64,000 nt of DNA from Prosthecobacter sp. Lineage in GTDB: Bacteria; Verrucomicrobiota; Verrucomicrobiia; Verrucomicrobiales; Verrucomicrobiaceae. How positions within the stretch are numbered: the first letter of the stretch is position 1; each line of letters opens with the position of its first letter. The stretch covers positions 1 through 64,000 of the forward strand of contig JABARQ010000020.1 in the NCBI GenBank assembly GCA_019186985.1, read 5' to 3'. A program made the translations under genes and the position numbers. Shown here piece by piece: positions 55,065 through 63,514 of this stretch. Under the pieces are notes generated by a model. It worked only from the letters and a program-made list of their open reading frames with translations, did not search any database and was not told the DNA's origin.

Positions 55065-56087
55065 TTAGCGGTTACCACCTCCCTGACCCGAGACAGAAGC
55101 GCCGGCGGAAGATGCCCCGCCACCTGAAGGTCGAGGCCCGCTGCTTCCAGGACCTCCTCCAGGGCTGTTGCCCCCTCCGCCTGGCCTGCCCGGGTCACCA
55201 CCTGGTCCGCCTGGCCTGCCCGGGCCGCCGCCACCGGGTGCATTGGGACCGGCATTTCCACCGCCGGGGCCTCCTTGCCCACCCGGCCTGCCTCCACCAC
55301 TGCTGCCGCCACCTGAATTGGTGCCTCCTGTTGCATTGTTCTGATTGCTGGCGCCACCGCTGGAACCGCTGCTGGTGCCCGTCCCCTGGGTGAGCAGGAT
55401 CTGCGGCACGCTGTAGACCATGCGGATGGGCAGGGTGCGGTCCTTCATGAGAAGCTGCACTTCAATCAAGGCGGGCCAGTTGCTGTCATCCCACTCCTCC
55501 AGCCAGGTTTCATCGTCCTCCTTGAAAAACCGCCATTTCAGAGAAGCCACCTCGGGCAGCAGCGGCATCCAATAGCGCCCCTGCTCATCAGGTGCCGACA
55601 GCCCTTCGGTTTCCTGGCGCATCGCCAGGCCGCTTTCATCGGTCTTGGGGATCAGGTCCTCCCTTGACAGGCAGAGGTAGTTCAGCGCAGCACCATTTTG
55701 ATCCGTTGCCCCGGCGGGATCGGGGCGCAGACCCAGGATGGTGTCCTGGTAGGAAAGTGGATTGAAGCCAAAGCCGAAGGAATGCGGCGCCCCGCTGATG
55801 GTCAGCTCCTGCCCGGAGGTCGTCGGCGAATTCGGATCAAGCAGGCTCAGGGTCAGGGTGGCCGTGCTTGGCATCGTCGTGAAGGTCTTCCGGCACAGGT
55901 CGAGAAAACGGTTGATGGAGTCGTTCTCTCGCTGGATGCGCTCGATCTCCGCCGCCCCTTTCACGCTGCCCTGGATGAGGGCGAAAAGCGTTCCGGTGAT
56001 CATGCCTAGGATCGTCATGGCGATGACGATCTCCATCAGGGTGAAGGCTGCCCGTCGGCGGCTACTGCTGGGAGGGCTTGTAAACAT
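55065..56087 (-). CDS. gspJ: type II secretion minor pseudopilin GspJ-like with Gly/Pro-rich tail
   Basis: 340 residues from ATG 56087, overlapping gspI by 26 bases. The leader MFTSPPSSSRRRAA ends before FTLMEIVIAMTILGMITGTL; the residue before the cleavage point is alanine, and the mature glutamate is at position 5. The folded domain reaches about residue 235. From there the last hundred residues are almost only Gly, Ser, Pro, Arg, Asn and Ala (GRPGGQGGPGGGNAGPNAPG and similar), which is not a normal GspJ feature and suggests a disordered extension exposed at the pseudopilus tip. The DNA contains a 19-base direct repeat in this tail. Confidence 0.82.
   Translation of the reverse strand: MFTSPPSSSRRRAAFTLMEIVIAMTILGMITGTLFALIQGSVKGAAEIERIQRENDSINRFLDLCRKTFTTMPSTATLTLSLLDPNSPTTSGQELTISGAPHSFGFGFNPLSYQDTILGLRPDPAGATDQNGAALNYLCLSREDLIPKTDESGLAMRQETEGLSAPDEQGRYWMPLLPEVASLKWRFFKEDDETWLEEWDDSNWPALIEVQLLMKDRTLPIRMVYSVPQILLTQGTGTSSGSSGGASNQNNATGGTNSGGGSSGGGRPGGQGGPGGGNAGPNAPGGGGPGRPGGPGGDPGRPGGGGNSPGGGPGSSGPRPSGGGASSAGASVSGQGGGNR
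55176..55224. repeat. 19-base direct repeat in the gspJ tail
   Basis: The 19 bases TCCGCCTGGCCTGCCCGGG occur at 55176-55194 and again at 55206-55224, 30 bases apart, encoding the Pro/Gly/Arg-rich tail of the GspJ-like protein. The repeat is consistent with growth of the tail by slippage or small duplications. Confidence 0.85.
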
Positions 56088-56487
56088 AGACGTCCACGGA
56101 TTCTTCACGCAGTTCATTGCCGACGGTGTAGGAGGCGATGACCTTCAGATTGTACATGTCGCTGAGCGTGCCGCCCTGGGTCATCGTCAGGCTGACCGGC
56201 TCGACCGTGCTTGTGTAGGTGACACCAAGGGCCGTGTCGGCAAGCGTGGTGACCATTTCATTCAAGGGCTTGCGTCGGATCTCCTCGACAAAGGAACGCA
56301 GCCCGATGCGCAGCCTCTGCTCCTTGTTGAGGATGTTGGCCACCTCCATCGAGGCGTTCAACGACTGGGCAAGGCCGAGCACGCCGATCGAAAAAATAGT
56401 GAGGGCGATGATCAGCTCAAAAAGGATGTAGGCCAGCAGCGTGCTGGGCTGACTCTTCCGGCCATGAACGGGTGGGTGCGGCTTCAT
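56062..56487 (-). CDS. gspI: type II secretion minor pseudopilin GspI-like
   Basis: 141 residues. The leader (MKPHPPVHGRKSQPSTLLA) leads to YILFELIIALTIFSIGVLGLAQSL. Glutamate is at mature position 5, but the residue before the cleavage point is alanine rather than glycine and the usual FTL is YIL, so the site is atypical. The short C-terminal domain and the position between gspH and gspJ support GspI. Its ATG overlaps the gspH stop (ATGA), and its end overlaps gspJ by 26 bases. Confidence 0.78.
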   Translation of the reverse strand: MKPHPPVHGRKSQPSTLLAYILFELIIALTIFSIGVLGLAQSLNASMEVANILNKEQRLRIGLRSFVEEIRRKPLNEMVTTLADTALGVTYTSTVEPVSLTMTQGGTLSDMYNLKVIASYTVGNELREESVDVYVYKPSQQ

Positions 56488-57200
56488 TTCAAGTCGATGA
56501 CCTCCCGGGTGATGTCCGCCGTCAGGGCGTTGAACTCGACGTCAAAGGCCGCGCCCGGCCTGTCGAGATGAAGCTGCAGCGGAATGCAGATGCCCGTGGG
56601 CTGGAACACCCACAGCTTCACCAGATCGCCGCTCATCTCCGTCGGCTGAAACTCGTTCCAGAACTTCAGGGTGTACTGCGTGTCAGGCGGCAGGTCATAG
56701 CGCTCCGTCCAGTTGTCATCCATCTTCGGCGCCGCAGGCGCCAGCGGCAGCTCGGTCTTGGGTTTTTCGCCCGCCCCGGCATCCAGATCGGAGTCATTGT
56801 CATCAGCGTTCGGATTCAGCCGGAAGCTGCCCGACGCCGCCTGCTCCATCAGCTCGTTCAACTCCGCCATCTGCAGGTAGGGCGAGAAATAGCGCGAAGC
56901 CACGAAGCCCCCCTGGTAAAAGGCGACCTGGTAGGGACGCTTCTCTCGCATCGCCCTGAGGCGGGCCTCCTTCGCCAGCCTAACCAGTTCGATGACCGGC
57001 CGGCGGGCGATCTGTTCATCCCGCCAGCCCTTGAACATCGGCACCGCGCCGGCGGCGATGACGATCAGGATCGTCAGGGCGATGACAACCTCGACGAGCG
57101 TGAAGCCAAGCCCGGAGTTTCTTCGCAGGAAACGCGGGCCGTCACCGGAGCCCCGTTGAGCAGGTGCTTCGGATTTCCGGCTCCAGGCTCCTGCGTTCAT
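56484..57200 (-). CDS. gspH: type II secretion minor pseudopilin GspH-like
   Basis: 238 residues from ATG 57200. A long basic leader (about 32 residues) ends in the canonical site G|FTLVE, followed by VVIALTILIVIAAGAVPMF. The domain includes RLAKEARLRAMREKRPYQVAF, as in GspH-type pseudopilins, and an acidic insert (NADDNDSDLDAG). A GTG at 57203, one codon upstream, is also possible; either way the start overlaps the gspG stop (GTGATG), so the genes are translationally coupled. Confidence 0.85.
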   Translation of the reverse strand: MNAGAWSRKSEAPAQRGSGDGPRFLRRNSGLGFTLVEVVIALTILIVIAAGAVPMFKGWRDEQIARRPVIELVRLAKEARLRAMREKRPYQVAFYQGGFVASRYFSPYLQMAELNELMEQAASGSFRLNPNADDNDSDLDAGAGEKPKTELPLAPAAPKMDDNWTERYDLPPDTQYTLKFWNEFQPTEMSGDLVKLWVFQPTGICIPLQLHLDRPGAAFDVEFNALTADITREVIDLK

Positions 57201-57646
57201 CACTTCGCGGCCGTCTGCGGCCAGTTGCCGATGTCGTCCTCGGTTCCTTCCGCGCCATCCTTGCCGGCCGAATAGACATCATAGGGCTTCTTGGATTTCT
57301 GGGCGGGATAACGATATTTGTACTCCTGGCCCCAGGGGTCCTTCGGCACGGCTTCAAGAAGCTGCGTCCATTTTTCCGGCAGGGGCTCGGTGCTGGGCTT
57401 TTCCACCAGGGCCTTCAATCCTTGTTCCGTGGTCGGGGCGCGCATGTTGCGGGCCTCGTAGAGCTGGAGCTGGGTCATGATGTTCTGGATGTCGCTCTCC
57501 ACGCGGGTTTCCTTGGCGACATCGACGTTGCCCTTGAGCATGTAGATGGAGCCGGCGGCCAGGATGGAGATGATGGTCAGCACGATGACGATTTCGATGA
57601 GGGTGAAACCGGCGCGGCTGAGGGGGCGGTGCGTGTGGATGGTCAT
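57200..57646 (-). CDS. gspG: type II secretion major pseudopilin GspG
   Basis: 148 residues, the expected size. Leader MTIHTHRPLSRAG, then the canonical G|FTLIEIVIVLTIISILAAGSIYML. The GspG-specific middle and end are clear: IQNIMTQLQLYEARNMRAPTTEQGLKALVEKP, PKDPWGQEYKYRYP and the C-terminal AGKDGAEGTEDDIGNW, where the acidic loop binds calcium. It is the main subunit of the pseudopilus. It lies 92 bases after gspF and is coupled to gspH. Confidence 0.96.
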   Translation of the reverse strand: MTIHTHRPLSRAGFTLIEIVIVLTIISILAAGSIYMLKGNVDVAKETRVESDIQNIMTQLQLYEARNMRAPTTEQGLKALVEKPSTEPLPEKWTQLLEAVPKDPWGQEYKYRYPAQKSKKPYDVYSAGKDGAEGTEDDIGNWPQTAAK

Positions 57647-57738
57647 GGTTTGACGGGAGGGTGAGATGGGAGGGATTTTGACAGGCGGGTCATCAAACGA
57701 AAAGCAAAATGGTCATTGAGAGCTCGGATCACGGATTT

Positions 57739-58977
57739 CTAAACCCTGCCCCGGATGCCGTTCACGGAGGAGAACACGGCGGAGATGATCGAGTAGGCCA
57801 CGACACCGACGATGATGGCCATGAACAGGATGATGATGGGCGAGATCATGGCCGTCATGCGCTTGATGCGCTTGTCGAGCTCCTTGTCGTAGCGCACAGC
57901 CGCCTTTTCCAGGGACTTGCCAAGGGCGCCGGTCTGCTCGCCCACGGCGATCATGTCCACCAGCATCAGCGGGAAATGCCCGACCTTTTTGAGCGAGCTG
58001 GAAAGCGAGCCGCCCTCGGCGACCAGCCCGGCGACCCTGGTGAGCAATCCCTGGATGTAGACATTCGCCGAGATCTTCGACACCAGCCGGATGCTGTTCA
58101 GCAGCGGCACGCCATGCCCCACCAGGCTGCCCATGCTGTGGGAAAACTGGGCATAGAAGCGGGTGGCCAGCACCGGGCCGAAAAGCGGCAGCTTCAGCTT
58201 GGCCTCGTGCCACCAGAGCAGCCCGCCCGGCGTGGCGATGTAGGCCTTGAAGCTGAGCGCCACGATGATGATGACCGCCAGAATCGCCCACCACCAGGCT
58301 GCAAGGAAGCTGTTGAAACTGATCAGCATCTGGGTGGGCAAGGGAAGCTGCTGGCCGTTCTTGTCGAGCAGGTCGGTGATCTGCGGCACCATGACCGTCA
58401 TGAACACAATCATCAGCACCACGCAGGCGCCGATCAGGAAGGCTGGATAGATCATCGCCTGAGTCACCTTCGACTGCAGCTCGGCGATGACCGTGAGGTT
58501 CTGGGCTAGACGGCGCAGGATGGGCGCCAGCGATCCGCTGACCTCTCCGGCGGCGACGAGGTTGCAGTACAGCTCGTCGAAGCTGGGCGATGCCTTTTTC
58601 AGCGCCTTTGCCACCGTTGACCCCTCGCGAAGCTGGTCACGCAGGATGGTTGACACCCTGCGCAGGGCTGGATCCTCCTGACGTTCCGTGATCACGCGAA
58701 GGGCCTGATCAATCTGAAGCCCGCCATCGAGCATGTCCGCCAGCTCCTCGGTGAACAGGATGACCTGGGAACGTTTCAACTTCGCCGGAGTGTTGTCCTC
58801 AGCTTTCGCTGCAGCACCCGCTGCTGCTCTGGCCGCTTTCGACTCCTCATCCACCTTGACCGGAGTCAGCGACTGCGCCTCCAGCTTTCGAAACGCCTCA
58901 GCCCGCGAGGCGACCGCCAGGGTCCCGGAAACGGTCTGACCGGAGGTGTTGAGGGCGGTGTAGGAAAAGCTGGGCAT
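57739..58977 (-). CDS. gspF: type II secretion inner-membrane platform protein GspF
   Basis: 412 residues from ATG 58977. Two repeated cytoplasmic domains and three membrane helices, with MPSFSYTALNTSGQTVSGTL at the start, LADMLDGGLQIDQALRVI, VAAGEVSGSLAPILRRLA, and VGHGVPLLNSIRLV/VAEGGSLSSSLKKVGHFPLMLVDMIAVGEQTGALG in the second half. It is the platform that connects the GspE ATPase with the pseudopilus. It lies 48 bases after gspE. The linker near residues 40-65 is Ala/Lys-rich. Confidence 0.95.
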   Translation of the reverse strand: MPSFSYTALNTSGQTVSGTLAVASRAEAFRKLEAQSLTPVKVDEESKAARAAAGAAAKAEDNTPAKLKRSQVILFTEELADMLDGGLQIDQALRVITERQEDPALRRVSTILRDQLREGSTVAKALKKASPSFDELYCNLVAAGEVSGSLAPILRRLAQNLTVIAELQSKVTQAMIYPAFLIGACVVLMIVFMTVMVPQITDLLDKNGQQLPLPTQMLISFNSFLAAWWWAILAVIIIVALSFKAYIATPGGLLWWHEAKLKLPLFGPVLATRFYAQFSHSMGSLVGHGVPLLNSIRLVSKISANVYIQGLLTRVAGLVAEGGSLSSSLKKVGHFPLMLVDMIAVGEQTGALGKSLEKAAVRYDKELDKRIKRMTAMISPIIILFMAIIVGVVAYSIISAVFSSVNGIRGRV

Positions 58978-59025
58978 CTTCAATGTCTGCAAAACATGTC
59001 CGTCTCGAACCGGGAAGCCAAGGGG

Positions 59026-60720
59026 CTATTCGCTGGCGGCGGTGACCGTCATGACCTCCTCAATCGTGGTAATGCCTTCAGCGGCCTTGCGGAAGCCGTA
59101 CTGACGCATCGGCACCATGCCGTCGGCCAGCGCCTGGACCTTGAGCTCCATCACGGTGGCGCGCAGGTTGATCTTCTCCTGAAGCGCCTCGGTCATCATG
59201 CAGATCTCCATGATGGCAAGACGCCCGCTGAAGCCGGTCCCCCTGCAGGAACGGCATCCGACGGGGCGATACAACCGATGCTTCTGCTCCACCGGGAAGC
59301 CAATGGCCTTCAGGTAGCCTTCCTCATGGTGCGAAGGCTCCTTGCAGTGCGGACAGAGCGTCCGCACCAGGCGCTGGGCCTGGAAGGCACGGACCGAGGA
59401 GGAAACCATGAAGGGCTCGATGCCCATGTCGAGCAGGCGTGAGATGCCTCCCACCGCATCATTGGTGTGCAGGGTGGAAAGCACCAGGTGCCCGGTGAGC
59501 GCGCCGCGGATGGCAATCTCCACTGTCTCCTGGTCGCGCATTTCCCCGACCATGATCACGTTCGGGTCTCCACGCAGGATGGAGCGCAGGCCGGTGGCGA
59601 AGGTCAGGTCGATCTCCGGCTTCACGGCGATCTGGATGATGCCGTCGAGCTTGTTCTCCACCGGGTCCTCGATGGTCACGATGCGCCGCTCCTTGGTGTT
59701 CAGCTCCTTGAGCAGCGTGTAAAGCGTGGTGCTCTTGCCGGAGCCCGTGGGGCCCGTGATGAGGATGATGCCGTTGGGATAACCAATCAGCCTGCGGAAC
59801 TTCGCCTCGGTGTCCGCATCCAGTCCGATGGCGGCCATGTCGAACTTCTTCCGGGTGAGCAGACGAAGGGCCACGGACTCGCCGTTAACACTGGGGATGG
59901 TGGCGACGCGGACGTCGATCGGCTCGCCGTCGAGTTCCAGGTTGATGCGGCCATCCTGAGGCAGTCGGCGCTCCGCGATGTCCAGATGCGCCATGATCTT
60001 CAGACGGGAGACAAGGGAGTTTTGCAGCAGCCGCATGTTGGGCGGCACGGGCACCTCGATGAGCTTTCCGTCCACGCGGTAGCGGATGCGCAGGTCGCGC
60101 TCAAGGGGTTCGACGTGGATGTCCGTGGCGCGCTCCTTGAGGCCTTCACGGAAGATCTGGTTCACGAAGTTCATCACCGTGGCCTCCTCGTCGGCCTCGT
60201 CGAGCACGGTGGTCTCCTGCTTCATGTCGTCGTCCTCCTGCTGGCCTTCCCGGCCCTCCAGCAGCTCCTCGAAGTTCTCGGCACCGACGCCGTACCCCTG
60301 GTGCAGGGCTTCCAGGATGCGGTGGCGGCTGGCGATCTTCCAGTGGACCCGCCTGCGGAACTCCTGGCCGACGGCCTGGCGCGCCCCGAGGTCAAAGGGG
60401 TTATAGGTCAGCAGCGTTGCCTCCTGCGCGCTGACATGCTCGGGGTAGATGCGGTGACGCAGGGCCAGCTTGGCCGGAAAACGGTTGTGCAACCCCTCCT
60501 GCGGCTCCGAATCCTCCCGGGCGTAAGGCATTTTCAGAATCCCCGCCAGCTCCGCAAAAAAGGACTCCTCATCCACCAGGTTGGCGTCCAGCACGGCCTC
60601 GACCATGGGCTGGCGCTTGTCCGAGGCGTCATCAAGCACATGACGGAGCTTCGACTGATCGCGGAGGCCGGCTTTTTGGGCCGCCGTTACAAGGGCGTCG
60701 GAGAGCGAAGGAAGGGACAT
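59026..60720 (-). CDS. gspE: type II secretion ATPase GspE
   Basis: 564 residues from ATG 60720. An N-terminal MshEN/GspE_N-type domain (about 1-150) is followed by the secretion ATPase: Walker A GPTGSGKSTTLY, Asp box RIVTIEDPVEN, Walker B region LRGDPNVIMVGEMRD, and His box LSTLHTNDA. The tetracysteine zinc module CPHCKE ... CRSCRGTGFSGR is intact. It powers pseudopilus assembly. It is the first gene of the E-F-G-H-I-J-K operon; gspC, gspD, gspL and gspM are absent from the window, so the outer-membrane secretin must be encoded elsewhere. Confidence 0.96.
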   Translation of the reverse strand: MSLPSLSDALVTAAQKAGLRDQSKLRHVLDDASDKRQPMVEAVLDANLVDEESFFAELAGILKMPYAREDSEPQEGLHNRFPAKLALRHRIYPEHVSAQEATLLTYNPFDLGARQAVGQEFRRRVHWKIASRHRILEALHQGYGVGAENFEELLEGREGQQEDDDMKQETTVLDEADEEATVMNFVNQIFREGLKERATDIHVEPLERDLRIRYRVDGKLIEVPVPPNMRLLQNSLVSRLKIMAHLDIAERRLPQDGRINLELDGEPIDVRVATIPSVNGESVALRLLTRKKFDMAAIGLDADTEAKFRRLIGYPNGIILITGPTGSGKSTTLYTLLKELNTKERRIVTIEDPVENKLDGIIQIAVKPEIDLTFATGLRSILRGDPNVIMVGEMRDQETVEIAIRGALTGHLVLSTLHTNDAVGGISRLLDMGIEPFMVSSSVRAFQAQRLVRTLCPHCKEPSHHEEGYLKAIGFPVEQKHRLYRPVGCRSCRGTGFSGRLAIMEICMMTEALQEKINLRATVMELKVQALADGMVPMRQYGFRKAAEGITTIEEVMTVTAASE

Positions 60721-60777
60721 GCGGGGTGGGGCCGTCTTACAACGCCCCAAGCCCGCCCAGGTTGCGGCAAAATAGCG

Positions 60778-61344
60778 TCAATTTGCCCCGACTCCGAAAA
60801 CTGTGCGCAAGACATAAATGTAGCCGATGAACAGCCCGAACAGCACCAGGCCGAGCAGTGCAAGGATGCCTCCGAAGGCGAGAAAAAGGCGGAATGTACC
60901 GCGTCTGACAGCCTCCTGGTGGCCTGCCTGCCATTTTTGCAGCAGCCGGAGGTTCCTGACATTGGACTTGAAAAAGGCGGAGGCCACGGGGCCGGCCAGC
61001 GGCAGGTAGTCGAACAACGTGTTCAGCAACATGTTGCCGCCCATTCGCAGCAGGACGGGAACACTGACACCCGAACGCACCGCCTCAGCCAGGATGATCA
61101 GCCCGCCGCCCGAGGCGATGGTGCTGCCAACGCCAGGAAAGAGCGACAGGATGGGATCCAGCCCGATCTTGAAATCCGTGCCCGGGATGCGCAGGATGTT
61201 GTCCAGCCAGCGCGCCAGAAACCTGGCCACCTCGGACTCCCCCTGCCCCGCACGCTCAAACAGGGCCTCCCCCACCCCGGGGTTCCGCCGCCCGGGACGC
61301 TGGATTTCATCAATCTTGATTTCGTCAGGAAATTCGGACGGCAT
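60778..61344 (-). CDS. DUF4112 membrane protein
   Basis: 188 residues. A Pro/Arg-rich N-terminus (about 1-35) is followed by the DUF4112 core: LARWLDNILRIPGTDFKIGLDPILSLFPGVGSTIASGGGLIIL, LRMGGNMLLNTLFDYLPLAGPVASAFFKSNVRNLRLL, then a membrane helix (LFLAFGGILALLGLVLFGLFIGY). The family is uncharacterised and often described as an EH-signature/transposase-neighbour-free membrane protein; no function can be claimed. It lies 57 bases upstream of gspE on the same strand and could share its transcript, but is not a known T2SS part. Confidence 0.85.
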   Translation of the reverse strand: MPSEFPDEIKIDEIQRPGRRNPGVGEALFERAGQGESEVARFLARWLDNILRIPGTDFKIGLDPILSLFPGVGSTIASGGGLIILAEAVRSGVSVPVLLRMGGNMLLNTLFDYLPLAGPVASAFFKSNVRNLRLLQKWQAGHQEAVRRGTFRLFLAFGGILALLGLVLFGLFIGYIYVLRTVFGVGAN

Positions 61345-61459
61345 AACGGCGGCACCCTACACGCCGAAGGCGTTTCCGACAACCCGCCCGCGCAAAGCCT
61401 CGTGCGTGAAAATGGCCATGCCACCCGTGGGCGGCATGGCCTGGGCAAAGCTTGAGTTC

Positions 61460-62824
61460 TCAGCTGTAGGAGGACTCGACGCGATGCGCGACATCCTTGT
61501 AGCCGTAGTCGGCGTTGTAAATTTCCTTGAGGGCTTCCAGGCTGCCCGCCTTGTCCCCCATCTTGTCGCAGACCATGGCCAGTTCGTACAGAACCTCCTT
61601 CTTGGTGCTGTCCATGATGGTAAGCTCCTTGTTCGCCTCGGCGAAGGAGCTCTTGGCAAGGTCGTTCATGTTCTTCTTCTCGAAGCAGCGGCCGAGCATC
61701 AGCATCGCCTTCGTTCGGATGTGCGGGTTGCCCTTCGCCTGCTGCAGCTCGGGAATGGCCTCGGTGTACATCCCGGCGTTGAAGTAGGCCTGGCCCAGGT
61801 CGAAGCGCAGCCCCTTGTCCGTGGGGTTTCGTTCGACACGGGTCTTCGACTCGCTGATCATGGAGGCGGAGCGCTGCTGCTTCACCGCCGCCAGGTTTTT
61901 GCGCTGTTCCTCGGCCTCGGGCGCGTCAGGATTGGCGGCCAGCCACTCCTCGATGGCCGTGATGTAGGCGTCCTGCTGCTTGTCACGCATCAGCTCCGTG
62001 CGGCGCTGGAGGGAGACGTCCCCGGGGTTCAGGGTCAGCGCGTATTCGTAGAAGGACAGGGCGTTGGCCAGGTCGCCAAGCTCCTCATAAAGCTGGGCGA
62101 TGGCCTTGACATGGTTGATGTTGCCCTGGTCCTCGTTGTACTTCGCGGAGAAGCGCGCCAGCAGCTCCTCGGTCTGCTCCTTGGTGCGGCCCTGGCGGTT
62201 GAGAAGCTCCAGCTCGTTCTGCTCGTCGGCGTTCTTGATGGCGCTCTTGAAGTCGCCGCCCCAGCCCTGCCTGAGAATCGAGGAACGCGCCGCCGCATCC
62301 TTTTCGCCCTTGGTGGCGATCATGTCCCGAGGGTCGATCTTGGCGATCGCCCCATAAACCTCCGCCGCCTTTTCCGGCTGGTCGTAGGTCATGTAGTGGG
62401 TCGCCAGCTGATGCATCAGCTTGGTGTTCTGGGGCTGCCCCATGCGGATCGTTTCCAGAGCAAAGGACGCCAGTTCGTGGAACTGCAATTTGAGGGCCAG
62501 CTCATAGAGCTGCTTGTTGGCGCTTTCACTGAAGGGATCCTTTTGAAACACGCGCTCCTCCAGGTCGGCAATGGCCTCCCAGGGATCCTTCTTTCCACCA
62601 CCGCCGAAGAGCCCGCCGCCCAGGCTGAACTTCTTGCCGCTGCCTGCCACCTCGCCCTCCGCACGGCGCAGCACCTTGCGTCCGTCCAGGAATCCGGGGA
62701 CTTCCTTCACGATGGGAAGGATCAGGCTCACGGCATATTCCCAATTTTTCTGCTCAATGGCGAGCATGCCTTTTTTCCAGAGGTTGTGATACTTGGGGTC
62801 GAGCTGGGCTTCGGTGACGATCAT
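61460..62824 (-). CDS. tetratricopeptide-repeat protein
   Basis: 454 residues, soluble, no signal peptide. Repeated helix pairs of the TPR type cover most of the protein, for example LWKKGMLAIEQKNWEYAVSLILP near the start, YMTYDQPEKAAEVYGAIAKIDP, LYEELGDLANALSFYEYALTLNPGD and LGQAYFNAGMYTEAIPELQQA. A flexible Gly/Lys-rich loop (GSGKKFSLGGGLFGGGGKK) lies near residues 60-80. TPR arrays are protein-binding scaffolds; the partner is unknown. It starts 35 bases after the small membrane protein gene upstream, and the two probably form a unit that may continue into DUF4112 and the T2SS operon. Confidence 0.87.
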   Translation of the reverse strand: MIVTEAQLDPKYHNLWKKGMLAIEQKNWEYAVSLILPIVKEVPGFLDGRKVLRRAEGEVAGSGKKFSLGGGLFGGGGKKDPWEAIADLEERVFQKDPFSESANKQLYELALKLQFHELASFALETIRMGQPQNTKLMHQLATHYMTYDQPEKAAEVYGAIAKIDPRDMIATKGEKDAAARSSILRQGWGGDFKSAIKNADEQNELELLNRQGRTKEQTEELLARFSAKYNEDQGNINHVKAIAQLYEELGDLANALSFYEYALTLNPGDVSLQRRTELMRDKQQDAYITAIEEWLAANPDAPEAEEQRKNLAAVKQQRSASMISESKTRVERNPTDKGLRFDLGQAYFNAGMYTEAIPELQQAKGNPHIRTKAMLMLGRCFEKKNMNDLAKSSFAEANKELTIMDSTKKEVLYELAMVCDKMGDKAGSLEALKEIYNADYGYKDVAHRVESSYS

Positions 62825-62859
62825 GGTTGGAGTTGGGGGGGATGAAAACTCGGGGGGGC

Positions 62860-63075
62860 TTACTTCTTGGCGCCGGAAGGCTGCTTGGATGACGAAGGCG
62901 CAGGAGCCTTATCTTCGGAGGGCGCTGCCCCGATCAGGGTGGTCAGGGCCTTCCATTCTTCGCGCATGCCCCGGCTGAAGCCTTCCATGCTGAATCCATG
63001 CTCGAAAAGCACCATCCAGACAAAGGTGGCGGCGAGGAAGGCGAAGAACCAGAGGATTTTGGAAAGCAGGCGCAT
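62860..63075 (-). CDS. small single-pass membrane protein
   Basis: 71 residues from ATG 63075. One hydrophobic helix near the N-terminus (KILWFFAFLAATFVWMVLF) is followed by a polar segment (EHGFSMEGFSRGMREEWKALTTLIG) and a Pro/Ser/Lys-rich end. No family was recognised. An upstream ATG at 63144 would add a basic segment with no conserved features. It lies 35 bases before the TPR gene on the same strand, and is divergent from the next gene. Confidence 0.65.
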   Translation of the reverse strand: MRLLSKILWFFAFLAATFVWMVLFEHGFSMEGFSRGMREEWKALTTLIGAAPSEDKAPAPSSSKQPSGAKK

Positions 63076-63235
63076 GAGCCGGAAAAATACGTTACTACAA
63101 ATAAACAGCCTCCAGCGTCCAGCACGGAGTTTTTGAGTTTGCACCCGCTTCCGCCTTCTCAGGGGCGTTTGCAGGGGCTCAGAACGGCAAAAAAAGACTT
63201 CTAAGACGCCCGGAAGTCATCATATCTACGCATCC

Positions 63236-63514
63236 ATGAACGAATCGGACCTCCAGGGAATGCTCCAACGGGCCACCGCCTCACCGGCGGACAGCCTGCC
63301 CGGCTCCCTAAGGGAGGAAATCATGCGCCGGGTTCGGACGGATGACGGACGGGCCAGGCGCTGGCGATCCTTCACCCTCTGGCTTCTGGCTCTTGGCATG
63401 GTTACTGGCCTGGGCACGGCCTTGATCATCGGCTGGTCCATGGCTTCTCGTGACACGGCCCACTCCCAGCCGCCCCGGCTGGAGCTGATCCAGGGAGGGG
63501 GTGTTCTGAAATGA
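63236..63514 (+). CDS. small anti-sigma-like or accessory membrane protein
   Basis: 92 residues. A charged helical N-terminus (MNESDLQGMLQRATASPADSLPGSLREEIMRRVR), one membrane helix near 45-66 (FTLWLLALGMVTGLGTALIIG) and a short periplasmic end. The layout, cytosolic helix plus single membrane helix, followed directly by a CpxP/ZraP-like gene, resembles small anti-sigma factors paired with Metal_resist proteins, but no sigma factor gene lies upstream and the sequence carries no firm signature. Its stop overlaps the next start (ATGA). Function uncertain. Confidence 0.65.
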   Translation: MNESDLQGMLQRATASPADSLPGSLREEIMRRVRTDDGRARRWRSFTLWLLALGMVTGLGTALIIGWSMASRDTAHSQPPRLELIQGGGVLK

